Numbered from the stretch's first letter, positions 44,210 through 53,040 are shown. The stretch is DNA of 64,000 nucleotides from Dyella choica (GCF_003977665.1 NZ_RYYV01000005.1:1-64000), one strand, 5' to 3'. Notes: a model not told the origin generated them from the sequence alone. Numbers and translations are program-made.

Positions 44210-45196
44210 TCAGGCGGCGATACGCCACCCATCCTGCAGCGCCTGGAAATACTCGTGCGTGAGCTGCCACTGGTCGCGCGCATGCTCGGCGCGATTGACC
44301 ACATGGCGGAATGCCCCGTTTTCCAGGCGATCCTTTGCATACCAGCCTAGGTGTTTGCGTGCAATGCGTACGCCGGCAGGCTCGCCGTAGAACGTATAAA
44401 GATGTTCCAGATGGCCGAGCAGGATGGTCGAAACCTCTGCGGGCGAAGGCTCGGGCAGCTCTTCGCCAGTGGCGAGGTAATGAGCGATCTCGCGGAAAAT
44501 CCACGGGCGGCCTTGCGCGCCGCGACCGACCATTACGGCATCGGCGCGCGTGACGTCGAGTACGTGCTTTGCTTGTTGCGGCGTGCCGATGTCGCCATTG
44601 GCGAGCACGGGAATGCGCACGGCCGCTTTCACCGCGGCGATGGTTTCGTATTCCGCCTCGCCTTCGTATTTGTCAGCGCGGGTGCGGCCGTGTACCGCCA
44701 GCGCCGCAATCCCGTTGTCTTCGGCTATGCGGGCAATGGCGAGGGCGTTTTTGTGCTGGCGATCCCAGCCGGTACGGATTTTCAGCGTGACCGGCACTTC
44801 CACCGCATCGACCACCGCTTTCACGATGCGCGCCACCAGCGGCTCGTCCTGCAGCAGTGCGGAGCCCGCCCATACATTGCAAACCTTCTTGGCGGGGCAA
44901 CCCATATTGATGTCGATGATTTGCGCGCCATTGGCGACGTTGAGGCGCGCCGCTTCCGCCAGCATGCCCGGATCGTAGCCGGCGATCTGCACGCTGACCG
45001 GTTCGGGCTCGCCCTCGTGATCCATGCGTTTGAGCGACTTGCGCGTTTGCCACAAGCGCGGATCGGCCGTAGTCATCTCGGACACGGCAAGACCCGCGCC
45101 CAGCCGTTTGCACAGCAGGCGGAAGGGCTTGTCGGTAACCCCCGCCATGGGAGCGAGCACCACGGGCGGGTCGATGCGGTAGGGGCCGATTTGCAT
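44210..45196 (-). CDS. dusB: tRNA-dihydrouridine synthase B
   Basis: A 328-residue FMN enzyme that reduces uridine to dihydrouridine in tRNA. The TIM barrel starts VVLAPMAGVTDKPFR, the catalytic cysteine is in NMGCPAKKVC, and VHGRTRADKYEGEAEY plus GRGAQGRPWIFREI bind FMN phosphate and tRNA. The AGSALLQ stretch after GCPAKK marks the DusB rather than the DusA or DusC group. The ATG at 45196 (MQIGPYRIDPPV) fits the family; longer frames are not conserved. The dusB-fis pairing of enterics is not present: the downstream gene is an esterase. Confidence 0.93.
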   Translation of the reverse strand: MQIGPYRIDPPVVLAPMAGVTDKPFRLLCKRLGAGLAVSEMTTADPRLWQTRKSLKRMDHEGEPEPVSVQIAGYDPGMLAEAARLNVANGAQIIDINMGCPAKKVCNVWAGSALLQDEPLVARIVKAVVDAVEVPVTLKIRTGWDRQHKNALAIARIAEDNGIAALAVHGRTRADKYEGEAEYETIAAVKAAVRIPVLANGDIGTPQQAKHVLDVTRADAVMVGRGAQGRPWIFREIAHYLATGEELPEPSPAEVSTILLGHLEHLYTFYGEPAGVRIARKHLGWYAKDRLENGAFRHVVNRAEHARDQWQLTHEYFQALQDGWRIAA

Positions 45197-45231
45197 CGAC
45201 GTATTGTAGCGCCGGATGCCCAGGACGATGC

Positions 45232-46491
45232 CTAATGAGCGGGCAGCTCCTGCAGCCCCTCCGGCACGTGCTTGTGCTTGAACAGGAACACGAACAGCAC
45301 CGCCACCACCAGCGAATACGCTGCGAACGCCAACCAGATACCGTGCCAATCCCGCGATTGGTCCGGTTGAGTGAAATACGCATCGATCACCAAGCCACTG
45401 ATGTAGCTGCCCAGCACCGCGCCGATGCCGTTGATCATCAGCACGAACAGCCCCTGCGCGCTGGCGCGGATGGCTGGGTCGCTCTGGCCCTCCACGAACA
45501 AGGAGCCTGAGATGTTGAAGAAGTCGAAAGCCATGCCGTAGACGATGCATGACAGCACGATCATCCACAGCCCATCACCGGGATTGCCGAGCGCGAACAG
45601 GCCAAAGCGCAGTGTCCACGCCAGCATGCTGATCAGCATCACCGTCTTGATGCCGAAGCGCTTGAGGAAGAACGGAATCGCGAGAATGAAGAGCGTTTCA
45701 GAGACCTGCGAGATCGACATGATGATCGCCGGGTAGCGTACGGCGATCAGGTCCTTGTACGCCTCCACGTGCGCGAAGTCGTGCAGGAAAGTGTCGCCGT
45801 AGGCATTAGTCAACTGCAGCGACGCGCCAAGCAGCATCGCGAAAAGGAAGAAGATCGCCATCTTGGGCTGCTTGAACAGCGCGAAAGACGTCAGGCCCAG
45901 CAGGTCCAGCCACGAGCGGTGATCCTGGCCGCGCAAGCGCGGTGGGCAGGGCGGCAAGGTGAACGCGTAGACGCCCAGCAGCAGCGATGCGCTGGCGGCG
46001 ACGTAGAACTGGCCGGTGGTGGTTTCCAGGTGCAGCAGGCTCACCATCCACATGGCGGCAATGAAGCCCACCGTGCCCCACACACGGATCGGCGGATAGA
46101 CGCGCACCACGTCTGCGCCATCGCGCTTCAAGGCGTTGAACGCGACAGTGATGGCGAGCGAGATGGTGGGCATGTAGCACATCATGTCCAACAGCATCAC
46201 CCAAAACAGGGTGCCGGGGTGATCGATCTCCGGCACGATGCACAGCACAGCCGCGCCAGCGATATGCAGGCAGCCGTACAGCCGCTCGGCGCGAATCCAT
46301 TTGTCGGCCACCACGCCCAGGATCGAAGGCATGAACAGCGCGGCCAGCCCCATGGTCGAGAAGATCGCGCCGAACTGCGTGCTCGACCAGTGCCGGTTCT
46401 GGAACCAATAGGCGCCGATGGTGATCAGCCAGGCGCCCCAGATGAAGTACTGCAGGAAATTCATCGCGATGAGTCGCAACTTCAGGCTCAT
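45232..46491 (-). CDS. Nucleoside/H+ symporter-like MFS transporter (NupG family)
   Basis: A 419-residue MFS protein with 12 predicted membrane segments. It starts MSLKLRLIAMNFLQYFIWGA, a hallmark of the NupG/XapB nucleoside transporter family, with the following WLITIGAYWF and FSTMGLAALFMPSILGVVAD. It should import nucleosides or related compounds with protons. AGGAA precedes the ATG at 46491. It lies 35 bp upstream of dusB on the same strand, so they may be co-transcribed. The substrate is uncertain. Confidence 0.8.
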   Translation of the reverse strand: MSLKLRLIAMNFLQYFIWGAWLITIGAYWFQNRHWSSTQFGAIFSTMGLAALFMPSILGVVADKWIRAERLYGCLHIAGAAVLCIVPEIDHPGTLFWVMLLDMMCYMPTISLAITVAFNALKRDGADVVRVYPPIRVWGTVGFIAAMWMVSLLHLETTTGQFYVAASASLLLGVYAFTLPPCPPRLRGQDHRSWLDLLGLTSFALFKQPKMAIFFLFAMLLGASLQLTNAYGDTFLHDFAHVEAYKDLIAVRYPAIIMSISQVSETLFILAIPFFLKRFGIKTVMLISMLAWTLRFGLFALGNPGDGLWMIVLSCIVYGMAFDFFNISGSLFVEGQSDPAIRASAQGLFVLMINGIGAVLGSYISGLVIDAYFTQPDQSRDWHGIWLAFAAYSLVVAVLFVFLFKHKHVPEGLQELPAH

Positions 46492-46801
46492 GGGCTGGTT
46501 TCCTGCATGGTTTGCTTTCCCCTGGGAGGTCGGTCCGCTGGTCGCGTCGCAAGTCATTCCGGCGAAGGCTGGAATCCGGTCAAGTACGCTGCGCGAAGCG
46601 CTCCGAATCTTATTCCGAGGCTTAGCTCAACGTATAGAACTGGATTCCGGCCTGCGCCGGAATGACGGGCCGTAAGTTGTCTGGCAGGGGTGGCCCGTGC
46701 CTGGATGTTCGGCAGCGTAGAGGAAGCCCGGCCCGGCCGGCAAGGTTCGCCGCGGCAGACGCTGCCGCTAAACTGCATCCCAAGTTTGCCGGAGCGACCC
46801 T
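46492..46801. other. Divergent intergenic region
   Basis: 310 bp between the NupG-like gene and the LysE-type gene. It contains the inverted GTCATTCCGGCG repeat pair; no gene or clear promoter is seen. Confidence 0.5.
46553..46669. repeat. Inverted pair of GTCATTCCGGCG repeats
   Basis: GTCATTCCGGCGAAGGCTGG followed by AATCC (46553-46577) faces GGATTCCGGCCTGCGCCGGA followed by ATGAC (46642-46666). Each unit is itself a hairpin. It is the same general class as the pair at 3089-3192 and is known widely in proteobacteria. Confidence 0.75.
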
Positions 46802-47431
46802 ATGAGCCTGTTCATCACCATCGCGATCGTCCAGATTCTCGCTCTGATGATTCCCGGGCCGGATTTCTTCTTCGTCTCGCAGACAGCAGTGTGCCGCTCA
46901 CGGCATGAGGCCATGGCCGGCGTGGCAGGTATCGCCCTGGGCGTGGCGATGTGGGCGGCGCTGGCCTTGCTCGGCCTGCAACTGCTGCTGCAAAGGTTGA
47001 TTTGGCTGGAGCGCCTGATTTCCATCGGCGGTGGCGTTTACTTGTGCTGGATGGCGGTGAAGCTGCTGCGCGCTGCTTTGTCCAAGCCGGCCGAAACGCT
47101 GTCGGAGGCATCCGTGCAGGTGTTCGTCGGCGCCTGGCGCTCCTTGCGCAATGGCTTGTTTACCAATCTTTCCAATCCGAAAGTGGTGATCTATTTCGGC
47201 AGCATCTTCTCGGCGCTGGTTGGCGAAGGTGTGTCATCGGCCACCCGCTGGGGTTTAGGGGCGATGGTGGTGGCCGAGACCTTTCTATGGTTCTCTTTCG
47301 TGGCCGGTTGCTTTGCCCTGCCGGTGATGCGCCGTGGCTACCTGCGTATCAGCCGCTGGATCGATGGCTGTGCGGGCGCGGCCTTCATGTTGTTCGGCCT
47401 GCACCTGATCTTTTCGCGCCGCGCCGCTTGA
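46802..47431 (+). CDS. LysE/RhtB family amino acid exporter
   Basis: A 209-residue inner-membrane protein with about six hydrophobic segments, the usual size for the family. The signature MIPGPDFFFVSQTAVCRSRH lies at the start of the second segment region, and LRNGLFTNLSNPKVVIYFGS is the second conserved block. Members export amino acids or homoserine-like compounds. Substrate not predictable. It is convergent with the UDG-like gene, and a half copy of the palindromic repeat lies between them. Confidence 0.9.
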   Translation: MSLFITIAIVQILALMIPGPDFFFVSQTAVCRSRHEAMAGVAGIALGVAMWAALALLGLQLLLQRLIWLERLISIGGGVYLCWMAVKLLRAALSKPAETLSEASVQVFVGAWRSLRNGLFTNLSNPKVVIYFGSIFSALVGEGVSSATRWGLGAMVVAETFLWFSFVAGCFALPVMRRGYLRISRWIDGCAGAAFMLFGLHLIFSRRAA

Positions 47432-47435
47432 ATCG

Positions 47436-47462
47436 CCGGCTGGGATAGGCATCCCGGCCTAC
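47436..47462. repeat. Half copy of the CTGGGAT-family repeat at a gene end
   Basis: CCGGCTGGGATAGGCATCCC-GG with the edge CCTAC. Read on the minus strand, the GTAG edge gives the TAG stop of the UDG-like gene. Confidence 0.7.
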
Positions 47463-48052
47463 AGGACGTGGCTGACCCTGTCGCGTAGCACCGGCAATAA
47501 TTCCGCTTCGAACCACGGATTGCGCTTGAGCCAAGCCTGGTTGCGCGGACTGGGATGCGGCAATGGCAGGATGCCTTGGGCGAGATGTTCACGCCACGCG
47601 TGCACGGTATCGGTAAGCGATGCGCCACATCGCGCGCCGAGCACACCGGCTTGCGCGTACCGCCCGATGGCCAGCGTCAACTGCACTTGTTTCAGCAGCG
47701 GCAGCAGTTGCGGATGCCAGGCAGGCGCGCATTCGGGCCGGGGCGGCAAGTCGCCGTTGCGGCCGCTGCCCGGAAAGCACAAGCCCATCGGTACGATGGC
47801 GATGCGCTGCGCGTCGTAGAAGGTTTCGCGATCCAGTCCCAACCAGTTGCGCAACCGATCGCCGCTGACATCGTTGAACGGGATGCCGGTCGCGTGGACC
47901 TTGCGTCCTGGGGCCTGGCCCACGATCAGCAGGCCTGATGATGCACTGGCTTGCACTACGGGCCGCGGACCGTCCTTGAGATGCGCGGCGCAAAGCCGGC
48001 ATGCGCGGATCTCAGCCAGCAACGCATTGAGCGGATCGACAGCTTTTTTCAC
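47459..48052 (-). CDS. Uracil-DNA glycosylase superfamily protein with Fe-S cysteines
   Basis: A 197-residue protein of the uracil-DNA glycosylase fold. Four cysteines (C18, C21, C92, C108) have the same spacing as the 4Fe-4S ligands of family 4 enzymes. Motif 1 is GQAPGR (45-50) rather than GEAPG, and motif 2 is PHPSPRN rather than HPAA, so substrate specificity may differ from true family 4 or 5 UDGs. It should act on damaged DNA in the cytoplasm. The GTG start overlaps the upstream oxidase stop (GTGA, 4 bp), implying coupling. Confidence 0.75.
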   Translation of the reverse strand: MKKAVDPLNALLAEIRACRLCAAHLKDGPRPVVQASASSGLLIVGQAPGRKVHATGIPFNDVSGDRLRNWLGLDRETFYDAQRIAIVPMGLCFPGSGRNGDLPPRPECAPAWHPQLLPLLKQVQLTLAIGRYAQAGVLGARCGASLTDTVHAWREHLAQGILPLPHPSPRNQAWLKRNPWFEAELLPVLRDRVSHVL

Positions 48053-49419
48053 GGCAGCAGCTTGCCGGGATTCAAGATGCCGTCCGGGTCGAAGGCGGCT
48101 TTCACGTTGCGCATCAACTGAAGCGTGGCCGGTTCGAGCGCCAATGGCATGAATTCCCGCTTCACCAGTCCGATGCCGTGTTCGCCGGACAGGGTGCCTT
48201 GCAGCGCAATCACCAGTGCGAACACTTCGGCCAGACAGGCGTGTGCGCGTTCGCGCTCCGCTTCATCGCGCGGCAGCAGGTTGACGTGCAGATTGCCATT
48301 GCCGGCGTGACCGAAGGTTACGATCAGTACGTTATGCTTGCGGGAGAGTTCGCGTATGCCGTTCACTAGTTCGGGTAGCTGGCTGACCGGCACGACGACG
48401 TCTTCGTTGATCTTGTTCGGCGAGATCGTACGTTGCGCGGGCGATAGGGCTTTGCGTGCCGACCATAGCGCCTGCGCTTCCTCTGTAGTTTGCGCGACGC
48501 GCAATTCCTTCAATCCTTCGCCTTGCGCGGCGCGCGACACAGCATCCACGGCTGCGGGCAGTGTCTGAAGTTCGCCATCCACTTCGATCATCAGCATGGC
48601 GCCCGCGAGCGGGACATCGCCGCCAGCGTGGTCATGTGCGAGCCTCAGCGCGACGTCGTCAATGAATTCCAGGGCGCATGGTGTCACCGGCTGCGCCATG
48701 ATGCGCGCCACCGCGTGCGCAGCACTGCTGACATCGCGATAGGTGGCGCGCAGGGTACGCAGGGCCGAGGGCTTGGGCGTAAGCTTGAGCGTGGCTTCGG
48801 TGATCAACGCCAGCGTACCTTCGGAGCCGATCAGCAAGCGGGTTAGGTCATAGCCGGTGGCGCCCTTGCTGGTATAGGTGCCGCAGCGAAAGCTTTCGCC
48901 CGTGCCGGCGACTGCGCGCAGACCAAGCGTGTTTTCACGCGGGCTGCCGTATTTCACCGTACGCGGTCCGGCCGAATTGCAGGCGAGATTGCCGCCGATG
49001 CTGCACCAGGGCGATGAGGTCGGGTCGGGTGGCCAGAAAAATCCGTGCGGTGCGAGCGCGCGCTGCAGATCCCCGTTCAATGCGCCGGGCTCGACCACGG
49101 CGAAACGATTGTCCGGGTCGATGCGCAGAATGCGGTTCATCCGCTCGAAGCTCACCACCACGCCGCCTTCCACCGGGACCGTGGCGCCGGTGGTATTAGT
49201 GCCGCGCCCGCGCGCGACCACGGGTACGCGATGTTTGCGGCAGCTACGGACCAGCGTTTCGACTTGCACGTGTTCCCGGGCGAAAACTACCGCGTCGGGC
49301 AGGGCGTTACGGCGCGAATTATCGTAGGCATAAGCGATGCGCTCGGCTTCGTGGGTGGAGCACGCGGCTTCGCCAAAGGTGGTGTGCAAAATGTCCAGCA
49401 GGGACGCGGGCAGGGTCAT
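48049..49419 (-). CDS. FAD-linked oxidase, GlcD/D-lactate dehydrogenase type
   Basis: A 456-residue VAO-type flavoprotein. The N-terminal FAD_binding_4 domain has VVARGRGTNTTGATVPVEGG and GNLACNSAGPRTVKYGSPRE. The C-terminal FAD-oxidase_C domain has FGHAGNGNLHVNLLP and SGEHGIGLVKREFM. It oxidises a 2-hydroxy acid such as D-lactate, D-2-hydroxyglutarate or glycolate; the exact one is not clear. No iron-sulfur GlcF-like partner is adjacent. It overlaps the UDG-like gene by 4 bp and starts 9 bp after yraN ends, so yraN, this gene and UDG may be one unit with lpoA. Confidence 0.85.
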   Translation of the reverse strand: MTLPASLLDILHTTFGEAACSTHEAERIAYAYDNSRRNALPDAVVFAREHVQVETLVRSCRKHRVPVVARGRGTNTTGATVPVEGGVVVSFERMNRILRIDPDNRFAVVEPGALNGDLQRALAPHGFFWPPDPTSSPWCSIGGNLACNSAGPRTVKYGSPRENTLGLRAVAGTGESFRCGTYTSKGATGYDLTRLLIGSEGTLALITEATLKLTPKPSALRTLRATYRDVSSAAHAVARIMAQPVTPCALEFIDDVALRLAHDHAGGDVPLAGAMLMIEVDGELQTLPAAVDAVSRAAQGEGLKELRVAQTTEEAQALWSARKALSPAQRTISPNKINEDVVVPVSQLPELVNGIRELSRKHNVLIVTFGHAGNGNLHVNLLPRDEAERERAHACLAEVFALVIALQGTLSGEHGIGLVKREFMPLALEPATLQLMRNVKAAFDPDGILNPGKLLP

Positions 49420-49428
49420 GGCAAGCTT

Positions 49429-49785
49429 CTACTCCGCCTCGAACGCGTTGCGCAACCACTCCATTTTTGCGCTGTCGCGCGGTCCGTCGTACGTCACCAC
49501 GTCGAACCGGCAAGCCTGTTGCGCATATTTGGGATGGGCGGCCAGCCAGAGCTGGGCGGTCCGCACCAGCTTGGCCTGCTTGGCGGCCGTGATCGACATG
49601 ACTGCATCACCGAACCCGGATCGAATCCGGTACCGTACCTCCACGAACACGACAGTGCCGCCGTCGCGCATCACCAGGTCCAGCTCTCCATGGCGTGTCG
49701 TGTAGTTGCGGGCGAGCAGCTTCAGTCCGGCCCGCTCGAGTTCCTCGCAGGCGCGCTGCTCGAACGCGTTTCCCGCCGCGCGCAT
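49429..49785 (-). CDS. yraN: YraN family nuclease-like protein (UPF0102)
   Basis: A 118-residue protein with the PD-(D/E)xK-like core of UPF0102: GNAFEQRACEELERAGLKLL, then TTRHGELDLVMRDGGTVVFV followed by EVRYR, where E, D and E-x-R are the putative active-site residues, then AKQAKLVRTAQLWL. Cytoplasmic; thought to act on DNA, but no activity is established. The start MRAAGNAFEQ at 49785 overlaps the lpoA stop as TGATG, so it is coupled to lpoA. The lpoA-yraN order is conserved in gammaproteobacteria. Confidence 0.9.
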   Translation of the reverse strand: MRAAGNAFEQRACEELERAGLKLLARNYTTRHGELDLVMRDGGTVVFVEVRYRIRSGFGDAVMSITAAKQAKLVRTAQLWLAAHPKYAQQACRFDVVTYDGPRDSAKMEWLRNAFEAE

Positions 49786-51635
49786 CAACCACCGGCTGGT
49801 TGCGCGGCTTGCATCGGCATGCTGCTGGCCGGCGTAGGTACGCTGCTTGCAGGAGCGACTCCCGCGGGCGTGCTGTCCAATTCCAGGCTGCCGTTGCTTG
49901 GGCGCGCCACGCCATCCTGGAACTTTAGCCAGGTCAGTACGCGCTTCACGTGGCCGAAGGTATCGACGGCAAGTTGGCCGGTGGCGCCTGGCAGATAGCT
50001 GCCGGTATGGCTGCGCAGCCAGTCGAGATAGGGCACGAGGTTCCAGGCGTCCATGCCGAATGCAAACAGCTGGGACGTTCCAGAGCGCGCGGCCGGCAAT
50101 TGTCCGGCGACGTCGTGATAGCTGGGCAGGCCCGATTGCGCGTCGAACAGCCAAGGCGCGCCACAGAATTCCACGCCCTCCAGGTCACGATCGGCGGTGG
50201 CGTTATCGCTGCCGCCATAGATATGCGAGGTGCCGAACACGGGCAGGCTGATGCGTTGCACACGCAACTGCGGCAGCAGCAGGCGCGCCTGCTCGGCACG
50301 CATACTGATAAAGATGCCCGCGTCGGTGCCGGCGCTGCTGACGTTCAAGGCGTTGATGGCGTCGCTGTCATTGACGCCACTCGAGGGGAGTTGCGCGTTG
50401 CCGGCGATTTGACCGCCTTTGGCCTGCAGCTCCGCCTTGAACGCCACCGCCGCGCGCTTGGCGAAATCGTCTCCGGAAATGAGCACATAAGCGTTGTGCA
50501 GGCCGCGCTCGACCATGTGGTCGGCCGCCTGGGCGCCTTCGTCTTCCGGCATCAGTGCGAATTCGCTGGCGGTTCCGGCGGACAGGTTCCTGTTCTCCAG
50601 GTGGTTGAGGGCGAGCACCGGCACTGGCAGAGAAGATTGGCCAAGCACTCCCGTCACTTCCGTGCGCAGCAGCGGTCCCACCACGATCTGGGCCCCATCG
50701 CTGACGGCCTGGTTATAAGCCTTGATGGCGCTGGCGGCATTGCCGCCACTGTCATACACGCGCACGGTCGCGCGTGGCGCATGCGTATCGGCGGACTGGA
50801 AATAGGCGGTGAAGAAACCTTCGCGAATGGCTGCGCTGACGGCGACAAGGCCATCATTATTGGGCAGCAGCAGCGCAACGTGTGCCGGCATCTTGTAGCC
50901 TTCGCGCACACTGGCGCCGCTGCCGGGTACCAGGGTGCCTACGGCTTGCTCGAGATTCGGCTGGGCCTGGGCGACGGTCACGCCGAGGCGACCGAGTGCT
51001 TCGTTCACCCATGGCAGCATGCGATCACCCGACTGCATGGCTGCGGCCCGCTGCTTGAGCGGTTCTGCGCCGAGCTTGGTCAACAGGATCAGTGCCTGGT
51101 CGCGATTCTGGGCGCGATCGACGCCATGCAGGGTGTCGTCCAGTTCAATGCGGCTGCGAGCCGCACCCCAGAGATCGCCGGTGCCGGCAAGCGCATCGGC
51201 GCGCAGGATCAGCAAGCGTGGGCGCAGATTCGGCGGAACATTCAGGTTCGGCTGCGTGGTAAGGCGCAGTGCCGTGCTTGCGTCGCGCTGGCGCAGTGCA
51301 ATCTCCGCGCGCAGCAGATCCAGGCGCACGGGCTCGTCGTCGGCAAGCTTGTCACGATCGATGGCCGAGACGATGGGTGCGGCGCGATCGAGCGCGTTCT
51401 CTTCGCGATAGGCCTCGGTAGCCAGCAGCTTGTAGTGATCCGTGCGGCTGGGCGTCTGCGCGGCGAGCGCCATATAAGCCTGTGCAGCCTGGTCAAATTG
51501 CCCCTGGCCGGCGAGGTTCGCGGCATGTTGTGCGGCGGCAATTTCGGCCGGCGAGCGCGGCACCACGGCTGGCACGCAGGCACTCAATGCCAGAGAAATC
51601 AGCAGTCCTGACGCAACATGACGACTTGAGCGCAT
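49785..51635 (-). CDS. lpoA: Outer-membrane lipoprotein activator of PBP1A
   Basis: A 616-residue lipoprotein (lipobox LSAC after MRSSRHVASGLLISLA). The N-terminal third (about 25-240) is a TPR-like helical domain; from AHVALLLPNNDGLVAVSAA on it has a periplasmic-binding-protein-like fold (LppC family), ending in a disordered Pro/Ser/Ala tail. In E. coli LpoA activates PBP1A transpeptidase. The AAGGAAA ribosome-binding site fixes the start at 51635. It is upstream of yraN and divergent from rsmI, the common gammaproteobacterial arrangement. Confidence 0.9.
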   Translation of the reverse strand: MRSSRHVASGLLISLALSACVPAVVPRSPAEIAAAQHAANLAGQGQFDQAAQAYMALAAQTPSRTDHYKLLATEAYREENALDRAAPIVSAIDRDKLADDEPVRLDLLRAEIALRQRDASTALRLTTQPNLNVPPNLRPRLLILRADALAGTGDLWGAARSRIELDDTLHGVDRAQNRDQALILLTKLGAEPLKQRAAAMQSGDRMLPWVNEALGRLGVTVAQAQPNLEQAVGTLVPGSGASVREGYKMPAHVALLLPNNDGLVAVSAAIREGFFTAYFQSADTHAPRATVRVYDSGGNAASAIKAYNQAVSDGAQIVVGPLLRTEVTGVLGQSSLPVPVLALNHLENRNLSAGTASEFALMPEDEGAQAADHMVERGLHNAYVLISGDDFAKRAAVAFKAELQAKGGQIAGNAQLPSSGVNDSDAINALNVSSAGTDAGIFISMRAEQARLLLPQLRVQRISLPVFGTSHIYGGSDNATADRDLEGVEFCGAPWLFDAQSGLPSYHDVAGQLPAARSGTSQLFAFGMDAWNLVPYLDWLRSHTGSYLPGATGQLAVDTFGHVKRVLTWLKFQDGVARPSNGSLELDSTPAGVAPASSVPTPASSMPMQAAQPAGG

Positions 51636-51722
51636 GGGTTTCCTTAAGGTCAAGGGGCACATCACCGGTGGCAATTGCGCGATCATAGCCGATCGCATCA
51701 GGGCTACGCGGCGAAGGGTTCC

Positions 51723-52550
51723 ATGTCCAGTAAACAGATAGGCAGTCTATGGGTGGTGGCGACACCTATTGGTCATCGCGATGACATTTCCGCGCGCGCC
51801 ATCGAGACCTTGCGCAAGGTCACATTGATTGCCGCCGAGGACACCCGGCACAGCCGTCCCATGCTGCTTCAACACAACATCGGCACTCCGCTGGTGGCCT
51901 TGCACGAGCACAACGAGCGCGAAGCGGTGGCTTCCATCGTGCGGCGACTCGAACAGGGCGAATCGATCGCGCTGATCTCGGACGCCGGCACGCCGCTGAT
52001 CAGTGACCCGGGTTTTCGCCTCGTGCGCGCGGCGCGCGAGGCGGGCATTCGCTGCATCCCGGTGCCTGGTGCGTGCGCTGCCATCACGGCACTGTCCGTG
52101 GCGGGGCTGCCGAGCGATCGCTTTGTGTTCGAAGGTTTTCTTCCACCCAAGTCGGCGGCGCGCCGCAGTCGTCTGGAAGAACTTGCGGGCGATCCGCGCA
52201 CGCTGATTTTTTACGAGTCCTCGCATCGCGTCGTGGAAAGCCTGGCCGACATGCGCGATGTGTTCGGCGCGCAGCGCGAAGCTGTGCTGGCACGCGAACT
52301 CACCAAGATGTTCGAGACCGTGATCGGCGAGCCGTTGTCCCAATTGGCGCTGCGTGTGGCGAACGATCCAGACCAGCAGCGCGGCGAGTGCGTGATTCTC
52401 GTCGCCGGCCGCGGCGAGGAGGCGGATGCGAAACTGGCCGAAGGCCAGCGCGTATTCGCGATCCTGCGTGAGGAGTTGCCTCCTTCCAAGGCGGCAAAGC
52501 TGGCTGCAGCCATCACGGGTGCGCCACGAAAACAGCTTTACCAGGAGTGA
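51723..52550 (+). CDS. rsmI: 16S rRNA (cytidine1402-2-O)-methyltransferase
   Basis: A 275-residue SAM-dependent enzyme of the tetrapyrrole methylase fold. It adds the 2-O-methyl group to C1402 of 16S rRNA, next to the N4 methyl added by RsmH encoded at 53801. Signatures are LWVVATPIGHRDDISARAIE, EDTRHSRPMLL, ISDAGTPLISDPG and FVFEGFLPPKSAARRSRLEE. GAAGGG precedes the ATG at 51723. The stop overlaps a GC-rich hairpin. Confidence 0.95.
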   Translation: MSSKQIGSLWVVATPIGHRDDISARAIETLRKVTLIAAEDTRHSRPMLLQHNIGTPLVALHEHNEREAVASIVRRLEQGESIALISDAGTPLISDPGFRLVRAAREAGIRCIPVPGACAAITALSVAGLPSDRFVFEGFLPPKSAARRSRLEELAGDPRTLIFYESSHRVVESLADMRDVFGAQREAVLARELTKMFETVIGEPLSQLALRVANDPDQQRGECVILVAGRGEEADAKLAEGQRVFAILREELPPSKAAKLAAAITGAPRKQLYQE

Positions 52551-52573
52551 GCGCGGCCGGGCTGGGCCGCGCT
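52550..52573 (+). terminator. GC-rich hairpin after rsmI
   Basis: AGCGCGGCC (52550-52558) and GGCCGCGCT (52565-52573) form a perfect 9-bp stem starting at the last base of the stop codon. There is no T-run, so termination may be weak. Confidence 0.45.
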
Positions 52574-52587
52574 ACGCCTGGGGCGTT

Positions 52588-52617
52588 TTCCGCCTTCCGC
52601 TTGAGTCCCGCTATAAT
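52588..52617 (+). promoter_or_regulatory. rnpB promoter
   Basis: A perfect TATAAT (52612-52617) with a poor -35 (TTCCGC, 52588-52593, 18-bp spacing). Transcription would begin near 52624, at the first base of the RNase P RNA. Confidence 0.7.
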
Positions 52618-52622
52618 CGATG

Positions 52623-52990
52623 TCGGAGTCGGCCGGGCAGTCGCGTCGCGCCATGTGCGCGTCGAGGAAAGTCCGGGCTCCACAGGGCAGGGTGCCAGGT
52701 AACGCCTGGGCAGCGCGAGCTGACGGCCAGTGCAACAGAAAGCAAACCGCCGATGGCCCCAACGGGCACAGGTAAGGGTGAAATGGTGCGGTAAGAGCGC
52801 ACCGCACGCGGGGCCAACGCCGCGTGGCACGGTAAACCCCACCCGGAGCAAGACCAAATAGGGGAACGATAACGCGGCCCGCGTTGTTCCCGGGTAGGTT
52901 GCTGGAGCCAGGCGGCGACGCCTGGCCGAGAGGAATGACTGTCACGCCGCAAGGCGTACAGAACCCGGCTTATAGGCCGACTCCACCCCT
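52623..52990 (+). ncRNA. rnpB: RNase P RNA (type A)
   Basis: The catalytic RNA of RNase P, about 365 nt. Conserved blocks are GAGGAAAGTCCGGGCTCC (near 52660-52677), ACAGAAAGCAAACCGCC, GGTAAGGGTGAAATGGTGCG, GGAGCAAGACCAAATAGG, and near the 3-prime end GAGAGGAATGACTGTC and ACAGAACCCGGCTTATAGGC. The 5-prime GGAGTCGGCC pairs with GGCCGACTCC (52975-52984) as helix P1. Position between rsmI and the mraZ cluster is known from other gammaproteobacteria. The 3-prime end is approximate. Confidence 0.97.
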
Positions 52991-52996
52991 TTTAGC

Positions 52997-53040
52997 TGTA
53001 GGCGTTGCCGCCCGATGGATGTCGGGCGGCAACGCCTACA
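52997..53040. repeat. Perfect 19-bp inverted repeat after rnpB
   Basis: TGTAGGCGTTGCCGCCCGA (52997-53015) and its exact complement (53022-53040) flank TGGATG. There is no T-run. It starts and ends with GTAGG/CCTAC like the CTGGGAT family but has a different core, so it may be a second palindromic repeat family, or part of rnpB 3-prime end formation. Confidence 0.75.

Noticed and set aside
49950-51611. 553-codon plus-strand frame across lpoA
   Set aside because: Antisense shadow; lpoA on the minus strand has a lipobox, a ribosome-binding site and conserved context.
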